Source: JABDMD01 sp965203475
Lineage (GTDB): Bacteria > Pseudomonadota > Gammaproteobacteria > UBA4575
Length of the DNA stretch: 64,000 nucleotides
Assembly (NCBI GenBank): GCA_965203475.1
Contig: OZ241890.1
Span: forward strand, 930,001-994,000
Reading direction: 5' to 3'
The notes under the pieces were generated by a model. That model did not search any database. It was not told the DNA's origin and saw only the letters and a list, made by a program, of their open reading frames with translations. Made by a program: the position numbers and the translations under genes. Position 1 is the stretch's first letter. The number at the start of each line of letters is the position of its first letter. Positions 55,282 to 62,243 of this stretch are shown piece by piece.

Positions 55282-55818
55282 CTACTTCAAGAAAACGTAA
55301 TAGGTTTCGTAGCTCACTCCTATGTTTTGATTGATATAATCACCAGCTTGTGATGGTGGTGTGCCAGCGCGGGTTTCAATTCGAAGGATACGCTTCATAC
55401 CGAGGTCATTATCTTTCAGTTCAACATCAAGCCAGGCAACATCACCCTTGGATGCACCATCGAATGCCTCCTTTGCTTTAGCAATCAGGCGTCCATCGGC
55501 AAACTCCCATGCTGGTGTTTTTAAATGCATGTAATGTGTACCTGTTTTATTAGCACTTGCCTGCCATGCATTATCGAGGATGTAAAGTGCAGCCAAAGGT
55601 CCTGCTCCAACCCATTTCTCTCCATTCCATGTGTAGTTTTGAATACCACGCGCAAGGGTAATTCGGTTGACGGTAAGGCCACTTAAATTACGCGTATTTT
55701 GTATTTCTCTGATTTGTGCACTCAAATCGCTGGCTGGGTCAGAACTCAGTGTTCTTTCAGCCATGGCCGGCGGCCCCAATAATGAAAAAATTAGTAGCAG
55801 TAAAATTTTCTTATTCAT
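55282..55818 (-). CDS. Secreted DUF3455-like protein
   Basis: A 178-residue exported protein. ATG 55816-55818 has GGGAG 6 bases upstream and gives a clean signal MNKKILLLLIFSLLGPPAMA. The mature part follows DUF3455: GIQNYTWNGEKWVGAGPLAA, HYMHLKTPAWEFADGRLI, then DVAWLDVELKDNDLGMKR, RIETRAGTPPS and a C-terminal YETYYVFLK. The function of that family is not known. It lies alone between two direct repeats (54852 and 56163), so it looks like a one-gene cassette inserted upstream of nagZ. Confidence 0.75.
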   Translation of the reverse strand: MNKKILLLLIFSLLGPPAMAERTLSSDPASDLSAQIREIQNTRNLSGLTVNRITLARGIQNYTWNGEKWVGAGPLAALYILDNAWQASANKTGTHYMHLKTPAWEFADGRLIAKAKEAFDGASKGDVAWLDVELKDNDLGMKRILRIETRAGTPPSQAGDYINQNIGVSYETYYVFLK

Positions 55819-56058
55819 GTTTTCTCCCGTGGTTTGTTGGACCAATATGAAATTAACGGTCCATATCCGTATGAACCGTTGATCCACATTAAAGAATGTG
55901 AATACACTGACTTGGTTGTATCGATGTATATATAGTAGACCAGAGTTAAGAGGTAAATCTTGCTTTGTGGCTAAAAATAAATGGTGAGCTCAAGTACTCG
56001 ATATACTAGTTAACATAGGTCGCTATAATTTGGTTTATTAGTATTAATTTAATAGTTA

Positions 56059-56086
56059 ATGTCCGCTTTGGGTCGTTAGCGGTCAT
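56059..56086. repeat. Dispersed 29-nt palindromic repeat, copy 5
   Basis: ATGTCCGCTTTGGGTC then GTTAGCGGTCAT, a well-formed copy with arms TGTCCGCT and AGCGGTCA (one mismatch). Confidence 0.75.
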
Positions 56087-56141
56087 ATTATGTCTGTTGA
56101 TTTTTGAATCCAACCTTATTTCCCCTTAAATAGTTTGAATT

Positions 56142-56169
56142 ATGTCTGCTTTCAGCCAATAGCGGACCT
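56142..56169. repeat. Dispersed palindromic repeat, copy 6, truncated at a junction
   Basis: ATGTCTGCTTTCAGCC then AATAGCGGAC; instead of the expected CATT end it runs into CTAAAGACATG, the start of the second nagZ-leader copy. The join falls in the shared bases CGGAC. Confidence 0.7.
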
Positions 56170-56429
56170 AAAGACATGCGCAGGATTATTCGCTATTACG
56201 AAGCGGAGGTGAAACGAAGGGATATTTGGCAAAAAAAAGGCCGTCTAAGAAGACGGCCGAATCCAGGAGGAGTCGAGAATAACAACATGTCAAATAGAGG
56301 ATTTTTAGCCGCTCGTTTTTAGGTTAATTTATGTACACCTGTTTGTAATAAAATCAACTATTTAGCTACCTATCTATACCCGTGTTTACCCTTGTTTTTG
56401 AGTCTGTTTGCGGCACGACTGCGGCAATT
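56163..56429. repeat. 267-bp direct repeat, copy 2 (displaced nagZ leader)
   Basis: Second copy of 54852-55119, including the first five nagZ codons (reverse of CATGCGCAGG...), now not attached to any nagZ gene. It ends with CTGCGGCAATT, 38 bases before the TIR gene stop. Only the central 73 bp of it recurs at 58356. Confidence 0.88.
56230..56302. repeat. 73-bp perfect repeat flanking the TIR cassette, left copy
   Basis: Identical to 58356-58428 over 73 bases by eye. It holds eight A, a perfect hairpin GGCCGTCT-AAGA-AGACGGCC (56239-56258), then CCAGGAGGAGTCGAG and AATAACAACATG. On the minus strand the hairpin followed by eight T is a good Rho-independent terminator for the TIR operon. Confidence 0.9.
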
Positions 56430-56467
56430 TTGAATTGAACATATGTATTTATTGGTTAGATTTTTTG

Positions 56468-56965
56468 TCAATTATTTGCGCGAATGCGGATCGCTTCTTC
56501 CACGGCATTTGATAAGTGCTTAGAAATCCATGCATATCGCTGTCTACTAGTGTTTCCCGCAGGGTTATAGCATTTAACAACTGATGAGAGCGGCTTTTTT
56601 GAAGTTTCAAAAGTTAACTTATCAAATGGATTGTCTCCCCAAGTCGAAATTTCACTGCGAGAATTTTTCAATCCATGTATTCGTATGCCTACCACGCCCA
56701 TTCCCGAATTCCATGATTCAGTAATTTCATAATTTATCCATTTACGGCCAGCGGTATTTGTACCAACTAATACTATGGTACATGACCTACCTTTCATTTG
56801 AGAATCTATCCACCTTTTGATTGCAGCTTCACCTTGGCTTTTAACAGATTCCCATGTGTTATCACTTGCTGTACGGTTACCCTCTATCACCCCAATATTT
56901 CTAACTTGTGCAGCTCTATAACAATCCGGCGCATAGTGAAAGCTATAAAAACATTGACGTGCCAT
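56468..56965 (-). CDS. ThsB-like TIR-domain protein
   Basis: A 165-residue protein that is a single TIR-like domain of the MTH538/Thoeris ThsB type (DUF1863). Features: CFYSFHYAPDCYRAAQVRN at the N-terminus, IGVIEGN, AAIKRWIDSQMKGRSCTIV (about 48-65), VLVGTNTAGRKWINYEI with the candidate catalytic Glu80, and GVVGIRIHGLKNS. ThsB-type TIRs sense phage and make a nucleotide signal from NAD that activates ThsA. GAGGTG precedes the ATG. It lies 12 bases after a small membrane-protein gene. No ThsA (SIR2-SLOG or macro-TM) is present, so this is not a standard Thoeris pair. Confidence 0.88.
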   Translation of the reverse strand: MARQCFYSFHYAPDCYRAAQVRNIGVIEGNRTASDNTWESVKSQGEAAIKRWIDSQMKGRSCTIVLVGTNTAGRKWINYEITESWNSGMGVVGIRIHGLKNSRSEISTWGDNPFDKLTFETSKKPLSSVVKCYNPAGNTSRQRYAWISKHLSNAVEEAIRIRANN

Positions 56966-56977
56966 AAAATCACCTCG

Positions 56978-57376
56978 TCATATAAAAACTAAAAGCACAA
57001 CAATTATTGCTATAACAATTGATCCATGAAAAATAATCAAAGTTTTTGAAAAAAATGTATCCCACCACATTCGCGTTCCACCGCTCAGGCCTTCCAATTT
57101 CATAGAAAAGTCGATTTCTTCAGGATCTTTAATTCTCACTTTTTCATAAAGATCTCTATAGCTTCTTTCTAGTGCTAGAAAATAAGCATCTAATCCCCAA
57201 AACGCTAACGCTGGTAGATATGCGAGAATAATAAATTTGATGTTTGAATTACCAGTAGAGAGTGCAAATAATGCTGAAACAAGAATTACACTCCACCCCT
57301 TAAGAAGAAAAGAGTTAGTTGACAAACGATTAATAACACCTTGGATAAAATCTAAATGTTTTAATTTTCTATCCAT
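56978..57376 (-). CDS. Three-helix membrane protein, putative TIR partner/effector
   Basis: A 132-residue protein with helices at about 24-40, 46-67 and 112-132 and a cytoplasmic loop of about 45 residues (ERSYRDLYEKVRIKDPEEID, then GGTRMWWDTFFSK). The N-terminal MDRKLKHLDFIQGVINRLST is a conserved-looking amphipathic helix. I recall similar small proteins next to ThsB-like TIR genes but could not check. Tight coupling with the TIR gene (12 bases) suggests a joint function; membrane damage on activation is an inference from other TIR and cyclic-nucleotide systems. Confidence 0.75.
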   Translation of the reverse strand: MDRKLKHLDFIQGVINRLSTNSFLLKGWSVILVSALFALSTGNSNIKFIILAYLPALAFWGLDAYFLALERSYRDLYEKVRIKDPEEIDFSMKLEGLSGGTRMWWDTFFSKTLIIFHGSIVIAIIVVLLVFI

Positions 57377-57406
57377 ACTAGTTATAAATTTATAGTGTAA
57401 AGATTA

Positions 57407-57979
57407 TTAGTCACTTGATACTTCGCTTGATATTGACACTAGAAAACTTTTTAACAACTCTCTTTCTTTATCTGTTCCTGTTAGGGCTAACATAAAATTA
57501 TCGTACAAATAGAATAACGATAAATCTAACTCAGATTCGTAATCGAAAGGATTATTCACTACTTTTCGATTTTGCATTATGTAGTTTTGCAAATCTGTTA
57601 TTTCGTCATCCAATTCATTAATAATTTCTAGATTATGTGAAAACGCATTTCTTATAATATTTAATTTTTTACATGCATCCCATATCCACTCATCTCGCTC
57701 ATTTTTGCATAAGGATCTTGCAAAATTTAGTGCGATATTAAAAGATATTCTTGAATCTTTAATATATTTATAGCTGATTACACTATTTTCTATATATTGA
57801 TGTATGAGGTTTTCAATGAGTAAATGCGCTTTAATAATTTTGACCAATACATCATCAGAATCGGATGGGTAGTATTTTGAGAAAGCTTGTAATCTACTAT
57901 TAAAGTTTTTTGCAATTTCAATTGATTCGGGGCTTGGAGCAGGTAAATTTTCAATTAGTTCATCGATGTTCTTGCTCAT
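57407..57979 (-). CDS. HEPN-like protein with Rx4H motif
   Basis: A 190-residue, all-helical protein. Helices around VKIIKAHLLIENLIHQYI (about 46-63) and FNIALNFARSLCKN, then KKLNIIRNAFSHNLE with Arg110 and His115 in the Rx4H spacing of HEPN RNases. HEPN proteins are common in toxin-antitoxin and abortive-infection systems, though DUF4145-like HEPN relatives can be non-catalytic. It is 30 bases upstream of the membrane protein gene and 38 bases after the coiled-coil gene, so all four genes form one minus-strand unit. The exact family is not certain. Confidence 0.65.
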   Translation of the reverse strand: MSKNIDELIENLPAPSPESIEIAKNFNSRLQAFSKYYPSDSDDVLVKIIKAHLLIENLIHQYIENSVISYKYIKDSRISFNIALNFARSLCKNERDEWIWDACKKLNIIRNAFSHNLEIINELDDEITDLQNYIMQNRKVVNNPFDYESELDLSLFYLYDNFMLALTGTDKERELLKSFLVSISSEVSSD

Positions 57980-58017
57980 ATTAATTTTTACTGAATAGCT
58001 ATTTATTTTGACTGCAT

Positions 58018-58227
58018 TTATACAACTATACCTTTAAAAGGTAGTTGTGCTGCTCGCTGAGCAGCTTTCAGTTTTTTGATTCGCTTATTCGCCAAATTAA
58101 GCTGTCTTCTAATCTTTGGCATCTCGTACAAATAATAATTATGGTAAGCCTCAAGATAACGCTGTTTCATATGCTCGCATTGTTCCAACTTTTGTTCGCA
58201 CTCTGTTCTTTTGGGATCGTATGTCAT
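58018..58227 (-). CDS. Small coiled-coil protein
   Basis: A 69-residue charged helical protein: TECEQKLEQCEHMKQRYLEA, then RRQLNLANKRIKKLKAAQRA. A heptad pattern is visible in both halves; the middle is Tyr-rich (HNYYLYEMP). First gene of the minus-strand unit with HEPN, membrane and TIR genes. It is unrecognised; it could be an accessory or antitoxin-like partner, which is inference. Confidence 0.55.
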   Translation of the reverse strand: MTYDPKRTECEQKLEQCEHMKQRYLEAYHNYYLYEMPKIRRQLNLANKRIKKLKAAQRAAQLPFKGIVV

Positions 58228-58244
58228 TCTTATTTACTTTTGTG

Positions 58245-58290
58245 GAATCAATGGGGTCTGGAATCAATGGGGTCAGACACGATTGATTTT
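58245..58290. repeat. GGGGTC repeat remnant
   Basis: GAATCAATGGGGTC occurs twice (58245-58258 and 58261-58274), the second followed by AGACACGATTGATTTT. This wording is typical of sequences flanking REP-associated or IS200-like transposase genes in gammaproteobacteria; no transposase gene is here. Confidence 0.5.
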
Positions 58291-58355
58291 GTTGTTTGTC
58301 GTTTTCGAATGAATTTCGTGGCACTTAGTTTACAATTTGTACATTTTCTAACAAA

Positions 58356-58428
58356 CAAAAAAAAGGCCGTCTAAGAAGACGGCCGAATCCAGGAGGAGTC
58401 GAGAATAACAACATGTCAAATAGAGGAT
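58356..58428. repeat. 73-bp perfect repeat flanking the TIR cassette, right copy
   Basis: Matches 56230-56302 base for base, including the hairpin (58365-58384) and the CCAGGAGGAGTCGAG segment. Sequence outside the 73 bp differs on both sides, so this is a defined unit. The two copies enclose 2,053 bp holding the whole coiled-coil, HEPN, membrane, TIR gene set. Confidence 0.9.
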
Positions 58429-58753
58429 ATTTGTATCATGTTGAGAGGCTCACTAAATACTAAGCATTTTTGGTGCCAAAAATGGCATGTCTTTTAAATT
58501 CAGGCACTTATATAATACAGCTAGGTATAGTGCAGTGACAAACTAATGAATTTACGACAATTTTTGACACATTTGTGACAATTTACAGTATTTACAATAG
58601 CTAAGTGCCTTGATCTAAAGAAATTTTTAAACTTTAGGCATCTTAAGCTCGATTCCTGTAATTTATACTCTTTATAGCAATGAGTAATTGGTTAGAAAGA
58701 GCAAAGTGGACTCTTTCCCGGTTCCTTTTGAATGCAGTTATCTAATAATAAGA
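58429..58753. other. Intergenic region upstream of zapE
   Basis: No gene seen. It contains CATTTTTGG-TG-CCAAAAATG, a perfect 20-bp palindrome (58465-58484), and TTGACACATTTGTGAC near 58566, which could hold a -35 element. The zapE promoter is probably in the last 200 bases. Confidence 0.4.
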
Positions 58754-59854
58754 ATGATTTCATCAGCTTATAAGCAGTTAATCAAAACACAAAAAATAGT
58801 CACTGACCCTAAACAAGATAAAATTGTGAGGGCCTTGCAAGAACTGAATGATGAGTTGGATTATCAAAATCCTGATGATTCCACCATTATAGATCGTGTG
58901 GCGGCCCTATTAGCCCGTAATAACAGCGCTAATTCCATCAAAGGGCTGTATATATGGGGCGGTGTGGGTCGAGGTAAAACCTTCTTAATGGATCTATTCT
59001 TTTCAAATTTACATACACAAACCAAATTACGCTTACATTTTCATCGTTTCATGGAACAAGCCCATGCCATGCTCAATAACTACAGAGATAAAAAAGATCC
59101 ACTTAGGCTTGTAGCACAAGAGTTTGCCGATAAGGCCCGAGTATTATGTTTTGATGAATTTTTTGTAAGTGATATAGGAGATGCAATGATACTTGCTGGT
59201 CTCCTAGAAGGACTATTTGAAAATAATGTTGTGTTGATAGCTACTTCAAATGTAAAACCATCTGACTTATATAAAGATGGTTTACAACGAGAACGATTTT
59301 TACCCACTATTTCATTGCTCGAAGAACATACAAAAATAACTAACTTAGATGGTGAAATTGACCATCGGTTTGAGTTTCTACAAAAACATGACGTATATAA
59401 CTATCCTATCAATGGAGAATCCCATAATTGGCTCGTTCACAACTATTTAAACCTGGCCAACGAAAGAGTTGAAGAGTCCTGGGGCAAAATAAAAATTAAT
59501 GATCGAAGTATTCAAACCATTCAACATACTGATACGGTTGCCTGGTTTGATTTTAAAGAAATTTGTGATGGACCACGAAGTGTAAATGATTATATAAGTA
59601 TTGCGAGACAATTTAATACCGTATTAATATCCCACGTTCCTGTTTTTAAAAATAAAGACGATCAAGCCAAAAGATTTATAAATTTAGTCGATGAATTTTA
59701 TGATAGAAATGTAAAACTAATTTTATCAGCAGAGGCCAAAGCCGATGAATTGTATTGTGGGACAAGGCTGAATGACATTTTTGCCCGAACGGCTAGTAGG
59801 CTAAATGAAATGCAATCACACGAATATTTAGAGAAACAACACCATCCAAACTAA
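58754..59854 (+). CDS. zapE: Cell division protein ZapE (AFG1-like ATPase)
   Basis: A 366-residue ATPase of the AFG1/ZapE family, which acts at the FtsZ ring in constriction. ATG 58754 gives MISSAYKQLIKTQKI, close to the usual start; an upstream frame adds 22 poor residues. Walker A is GGVGRGKTFLMD (near 66), Walker B VLCFDEFFVSDIGDA (near 130), with SNVKPSDLYKDGLQRERFLP (near 178) as the family signature. Length is normal. The ribosome site is weak. Confidence 0.94.
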   Translation: MISSAYKQLIKTQKIVTDPKQDKIVRALQELNDELDYQNPDDSTIIDRVAALLARNNSANSIKGLYIWGGVGRGKTFLMDLFFSNLHTQTKLRLHFHRFMEQAHAMLNNYRDKKDPLRLVAQEFADKARVLCFDEFFVSDIGDAMILAGLLEGLFENNVVLIATSNVKPSDLYKDGLQRERFLPTISLLEEHTKITNLDGEIDHRFEFLQKHDVYNYPINGESHNWLVHNYLNLANERVEESWGKIKINDRSIQTIQHTDTVAWFDFKEICDGPRSVNDYISIARQFNTVLISHVPVFKNKDDQAKRFINLVDEFYDRNVKLILSAEAKADELYCGTRLNDIFARTASRLNEMQSHEYLEKQHHPN

Positions 59855-60049
59855 TTTAACTAATTTTTACACAGAGTTTAATTATAAAAGCACCCAAAGA
59901 AACATTGATTTATCAATGAAGTGAGCTGAGACAAGACAAAAATACTGAGAAAGCGAAATGTATATGAGTAATACATGAGCATTTTGAAGTCATTTTTTAA
60001 CAAAGTATCAGGATAAATCAGTGCTTCCACTACATAAAAGGAGAAACTC

Positions 60050-61021
60050 ATGAAGCCAACTGTACGAGTTGCAATCACCGGAGCCGCTGGAAACATTGGT
60101 TATGCTGCAGCATTTCGAGTAGCGGCAGGAAACATGTTAGGCGAAGACCAACCCATTATTCTACAGTTGATAGAAATCCCACCGGTATTGGATGCACTAA
60201 AAGGTGTAGAAATGGAATTACGTGATTGTGCATTTCCATTGCTAGAAGACATTGTATGCACTGCCGATGTCAATGAAGGTTTTGGTGATGTGGACTATGT
60301 ACTTTCGATTGGTTCCAAACCTCGTACCAAAGGCATGGAGCGTGCCGACTTATTAAGTGAAAACGGAAAAATATTTGGCCCACAAGGCAAAGCAATTAAC
60401 GATAATGCATCTAAAGATGTAAAAGTATTAGTAGTAGGTAACCCTGCTAACACCAATGCATTAATTGCATGTAACAACGCACCCGATTTAGACTCATCTC
60501 AATTCACTTCGATGATGCGTTTAGATCACAATCGTGCAATTAGTCAGCTAGCATCTAAAACCGGTGCCGCCGTAACTACCATTAAACAAATGGTTGTCTG
60601 GGGCAATCATTCGCTTTCGCAATTTCCTGACATTACGCATTGCACAGTGAATGGTAAAGCCGCTAAGTCTTTAGTAGATGACGCTTGGTATAAAGAAGAA
60701 TTCATGCCCAAGGTGCAAAAACGTGGCGCGGAAATTATTAATGCACGTGGTGCTTCTTCTGCAGCATCCGCAGCAGCCGCGGCTATTGATCACATGCGAG
60801 ATTGGGTGCATGGATCAGACGATTGGGTAAGCCTTGGCATGATTTCCAAAGGTGATTATGGAATTACCGAAGACTTAATGTATTCCTTCCCGGTTTCTTG
60901 CAGCGATGGAAATTTTGAAGTCATCACTGGGTTAAACCAGGATGATTTCAGTATAGAAATGATGAAAGCAACCGAAAAAGAATTGCTGGAAGAACGCGAC
61001 GCGGTAAAAGACTTGCTTTAG
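60050..61021 (+). CDS. mdh: Malate dehydrogenase
   Basis: A 323-residue NAD-dependent malate dehydrogenase of the cytosolic-type group that occurs in Legionella, Burkholderia and Thermus rather than the E. coli type. Motifs: VAITGAAGNIGYAAAFR (NAD loop), SKPRTKGMERADLL (substrate Arg), VVGNPANTNAL, MRLDHNRAISQLA and the catalytic His in VVWGNHSLSQFPD. AAAAGGAG lies 6 bases before the ATG, the strongest ribosome site here. Standing alone; 195 bases upstream carry its promoter. Confidence 0.97.
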   Translation: MKPTVRVAITGAAGNIGYAAAFRVAAGNMLGEDQPIILQLIEIPPVLDALKGVEMELRDCAFPLLEDIVCTADVNEGFGDVDYVLSIGSKPRTKGMERADLLSENGKIFGPQGKAINDNASKDVKVLVVGNPANTNALIACNNAPDLDSSQFTSMMRLDHNRAISQLASKTGAAVTTIKQMVVWGNHSLSQFPDITHCTVNGKAAKSLVDDAWYKEEFMPKVQKRGAEIINARGASSAASAAAAAIDHMRDWVHGSDDWVSLGMISKGDYGITEDLMYSFPVSCSDGNFEVITGLNQDDFSIEMMKATEKELLEERDAVKDLL

Positions 61022-61090
61022 TGAGCATAGGGATATGCGAATAAGATTTCCATCAGGGATGATGCAACAGATTAAAATCTTACATTCCTA

Positions 61091-61119
61091 ATGTCCGCTA
61101 TCGGCCAATAGTGGTCATT
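61091..61119. repeat. Dispersed 29-nt palindromic repeat, copy 7
   Basis: ATGTCCGCTATCGGCC then AATAGTGGTCATT. It ends 6 bases before the stop codon of the zinc-ribbon gene. Confidence 0.78.
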
Positions 61120-61125
61120 CGATAA

Positions 61126-61272
61126 TTAATGTATTTTTATTACGACAGCCTCATCTTTACATGTAGGACACTCAATTCTCCAAGATGCCTCCTCAGCATC
61201 GTCTTTATTGTCATATTCTTCTTCACCTTCCCAACCACATTCGTTAGGACACCTTAAAATATACGTAGGCAT
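61126..61272 (-). CDS. Small zinc-ribbon protein, 48 aa
   Basis: A 48-residue protein with two Cys pairs, YILRCPNECGWEGE (Cys8, Cys12) and IECPTCKDE (Cys35, Cys38), that would hold one zinc ion. The acidic middle (EEEYDNKDDAEEA) has no recognised family. AAGGAG lies 5 bases before the ATG, which supports translation. It is flanked by palindromic repeats at 61091 and 61300, so it is a one-gene insertion between mdh and the DUF1428 gene. Confidence 0.7.
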   Translation of the reverse strand: MPTYILRCPNECGWEGEEEYDNKDDAEEASWRIECPTCKDEAVVIKIH

Positions 61273-61299
61273 AACAACTCCTTATATTAATAACATTAA

Positions 61300-61328
61300 A
61301 TGTCTCCTTTCGGCCAATAGCGGTCATT
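61300..61328. repeat. Dispersed 29-nt palindromic repeat, copy 8
   Basis: ATGTCTCCTTTCGGCC then AATAGCGGTCATT. It ends 7 bases before the stop of the DUF1428 gene and lies upstream of the zinc-ribbon gene. Confidence 0.78.
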
Positions 61329-61335
61329 TGCATAC

Positions 61336-61713
61336 CTACGTATTTGACAGTTGAGCCAACAACTCGAACCCACCATATGCCATTCGTTTAGGGTCAAAGC
61401 CTGAATTTGATGAAGCTACTAATTCCACTACTCGTGGGTCTGCCGCAACTTTCTCATTCGCTAAATCACGTGCTTCACGAGAATCAAATACCACCCATCC
61501 AAATATGATCGCGTCATCCTGCTCTGCATCTAAGAGATCAATAAATGAGAGTGTTCCCGCCAATTTCAAATCGTCACTAATATATTCTTTATAGTCGATA
61601 GCACCGTGTTCTTTCCAAATCTCTGAAATCGATTCAACAAGATGTTTGTACTCATTCAAATGATCACGCGGAATGGGAAGGGCAAATCCGTCGATATATT
61701 TAGCCAAAACCAT
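61336..61713 (-). CDS. DUF1428 family protein
   Basis: A 125-residue protein of the DUF1428 (YbaA-like) family, a ferredoxin-like dimeric fold of unknown function. Typical segments: YIDGFALPIPRDHLNEYKHL, ISEIWKEHGAIDYKEYISDD, FGWVVFDSREARDLANEKVA, ADPRV and a C-terminal FDPKRMAYGGFELL. Length is full. It stands between palindromic repeats. Confidence 0.88.
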   Translation of the reverse strand: MVLAKYIDGFALPIPRDHLNEYKHLVESISEIWKEHGAIDYKEYISDDLKLAGTLSFIDLLDAEQDDAIIFGWVVFDSREARDLANEKVAADPRVVELVASSNSGFDPKRMAYGGFELLAQLSNT

Positions 61714-61787
61714 ATACTCTAAATAAAATTCCTGTCTGTATATTATTATCTATCTGATAATTTTGAAATGTGGGTACTGTGAGCACT

Positions 61788-61816
61788 ACTTTCGCTTTGG
61801 ATCGATACCGGACATT
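61788..61816. repeat. Dispersed palindromic repeat, degenerate copy 9
   Basis: CTTTCGCTTTGGATC then GATACCGGACATT; the CGCTTTGG core and GGACATT end are kept. It lies upstream of the DUF1428 gene. Confidence 0.45.
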
Positions 61817-61940
61817 ATAAGAGTTTAAATTTGATACAACATCCATGTTGTAACTCATATTCGCACGTCCTGTGCTCAGGGTCGTTACCAAACATTTTAA
61901 GTATGTAATTGTTTGATTCCAACCAGTTGTTCCCCAACTT

Positions 61941-61969
61941 ATGTCTCCTTACGGCAATTAGCAATCATT
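61941..61969. repeat. Dispersed 29-nt palindromic repeat, copy 10
   Basis: ATGTCTCCTTACGGC then AATTAGCAATCATTT. It lies 21 bases beyond the stop of the small gene at 61990. Confidence 0.6.
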
Positions 61970-61989
61970 TAGTTGATTCTAAATAATGG

Positions 61990-62205
61990 CTACCAGTCAT
62001 AAAACATTCTCCAATGTTGTTTATCCTGCCTCATAAAGGATGATGAATAGGACTGTGGAATTCCACCTTCGACATATAAAGTTACATCTCCAACAATTGC
62101 AGGGATTATAGGTGCACTACCTCCAAACTTCGGATCATTACTTCGGCTCGTAATCAGCTGGATGTAATATGTATTATCAGGCTCTATATCCAATTTTGCT
62201 GGCAT
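61990..62205 (-). CDS. Short protein or C-terminal fragment, 71 aa
   Basis: A 71-residue product: MPAKLDIEPDNTYYIQLITS, then a Gly/Pro-rich middle and VTLYVEGGIPQSYSSSF. 'LDIEPDNTYYIQL' looks like the C-terminal part of a periplasmic DUF2846-type lipoprotein, and there is neither signal peptide nor ribosome site, so this may be the end of a truncated gene rather than a full protein. It follows the 358-residue secreted protein gene on the same strand by 38 bases. Confidence 0.45.
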   Translation of the reverse strand: MPAKLDIEPDNTYYIQLITSRSNDPKFGGSAPIIPAIVGDVTLYVEGGIPQSYSSSFMRQDKQHWRMFYDW

Positions 62206-62243
62206 CAGCTTGCATGCAAACGACTATGAGTTTTGGGGTATTT

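Noticed and set aside
56468..56965. Calling the TIR gene a standard Thoeris system
   Set aside because: Thoeris needs ThsA. No SIR2-SLOG or macro-domain protein is encoded in the window, so only the ThsB-like assignment is kept.
54965..58449. Short plus-strand ORFs of 11-16 codons starting at the ATG after CCAGGAGGAGTCGAG in each hairpin repeat
   Set aside because: The three downstream frames differ in sequence and length and end quickly. The hairpin works as a terminator on the minus strand, the strand of the neighbouring genes, so the AGGAGG-ATG layout is more likely chance or a relic of an older leader.
61700..61891. Minus-strand 63-codon ORF upstream of the DUF1428 gene
   Set aside because: It overlaps the DUF1428 start in another frame and spans a palindromic repeat; no ribosome site or recognisable features.
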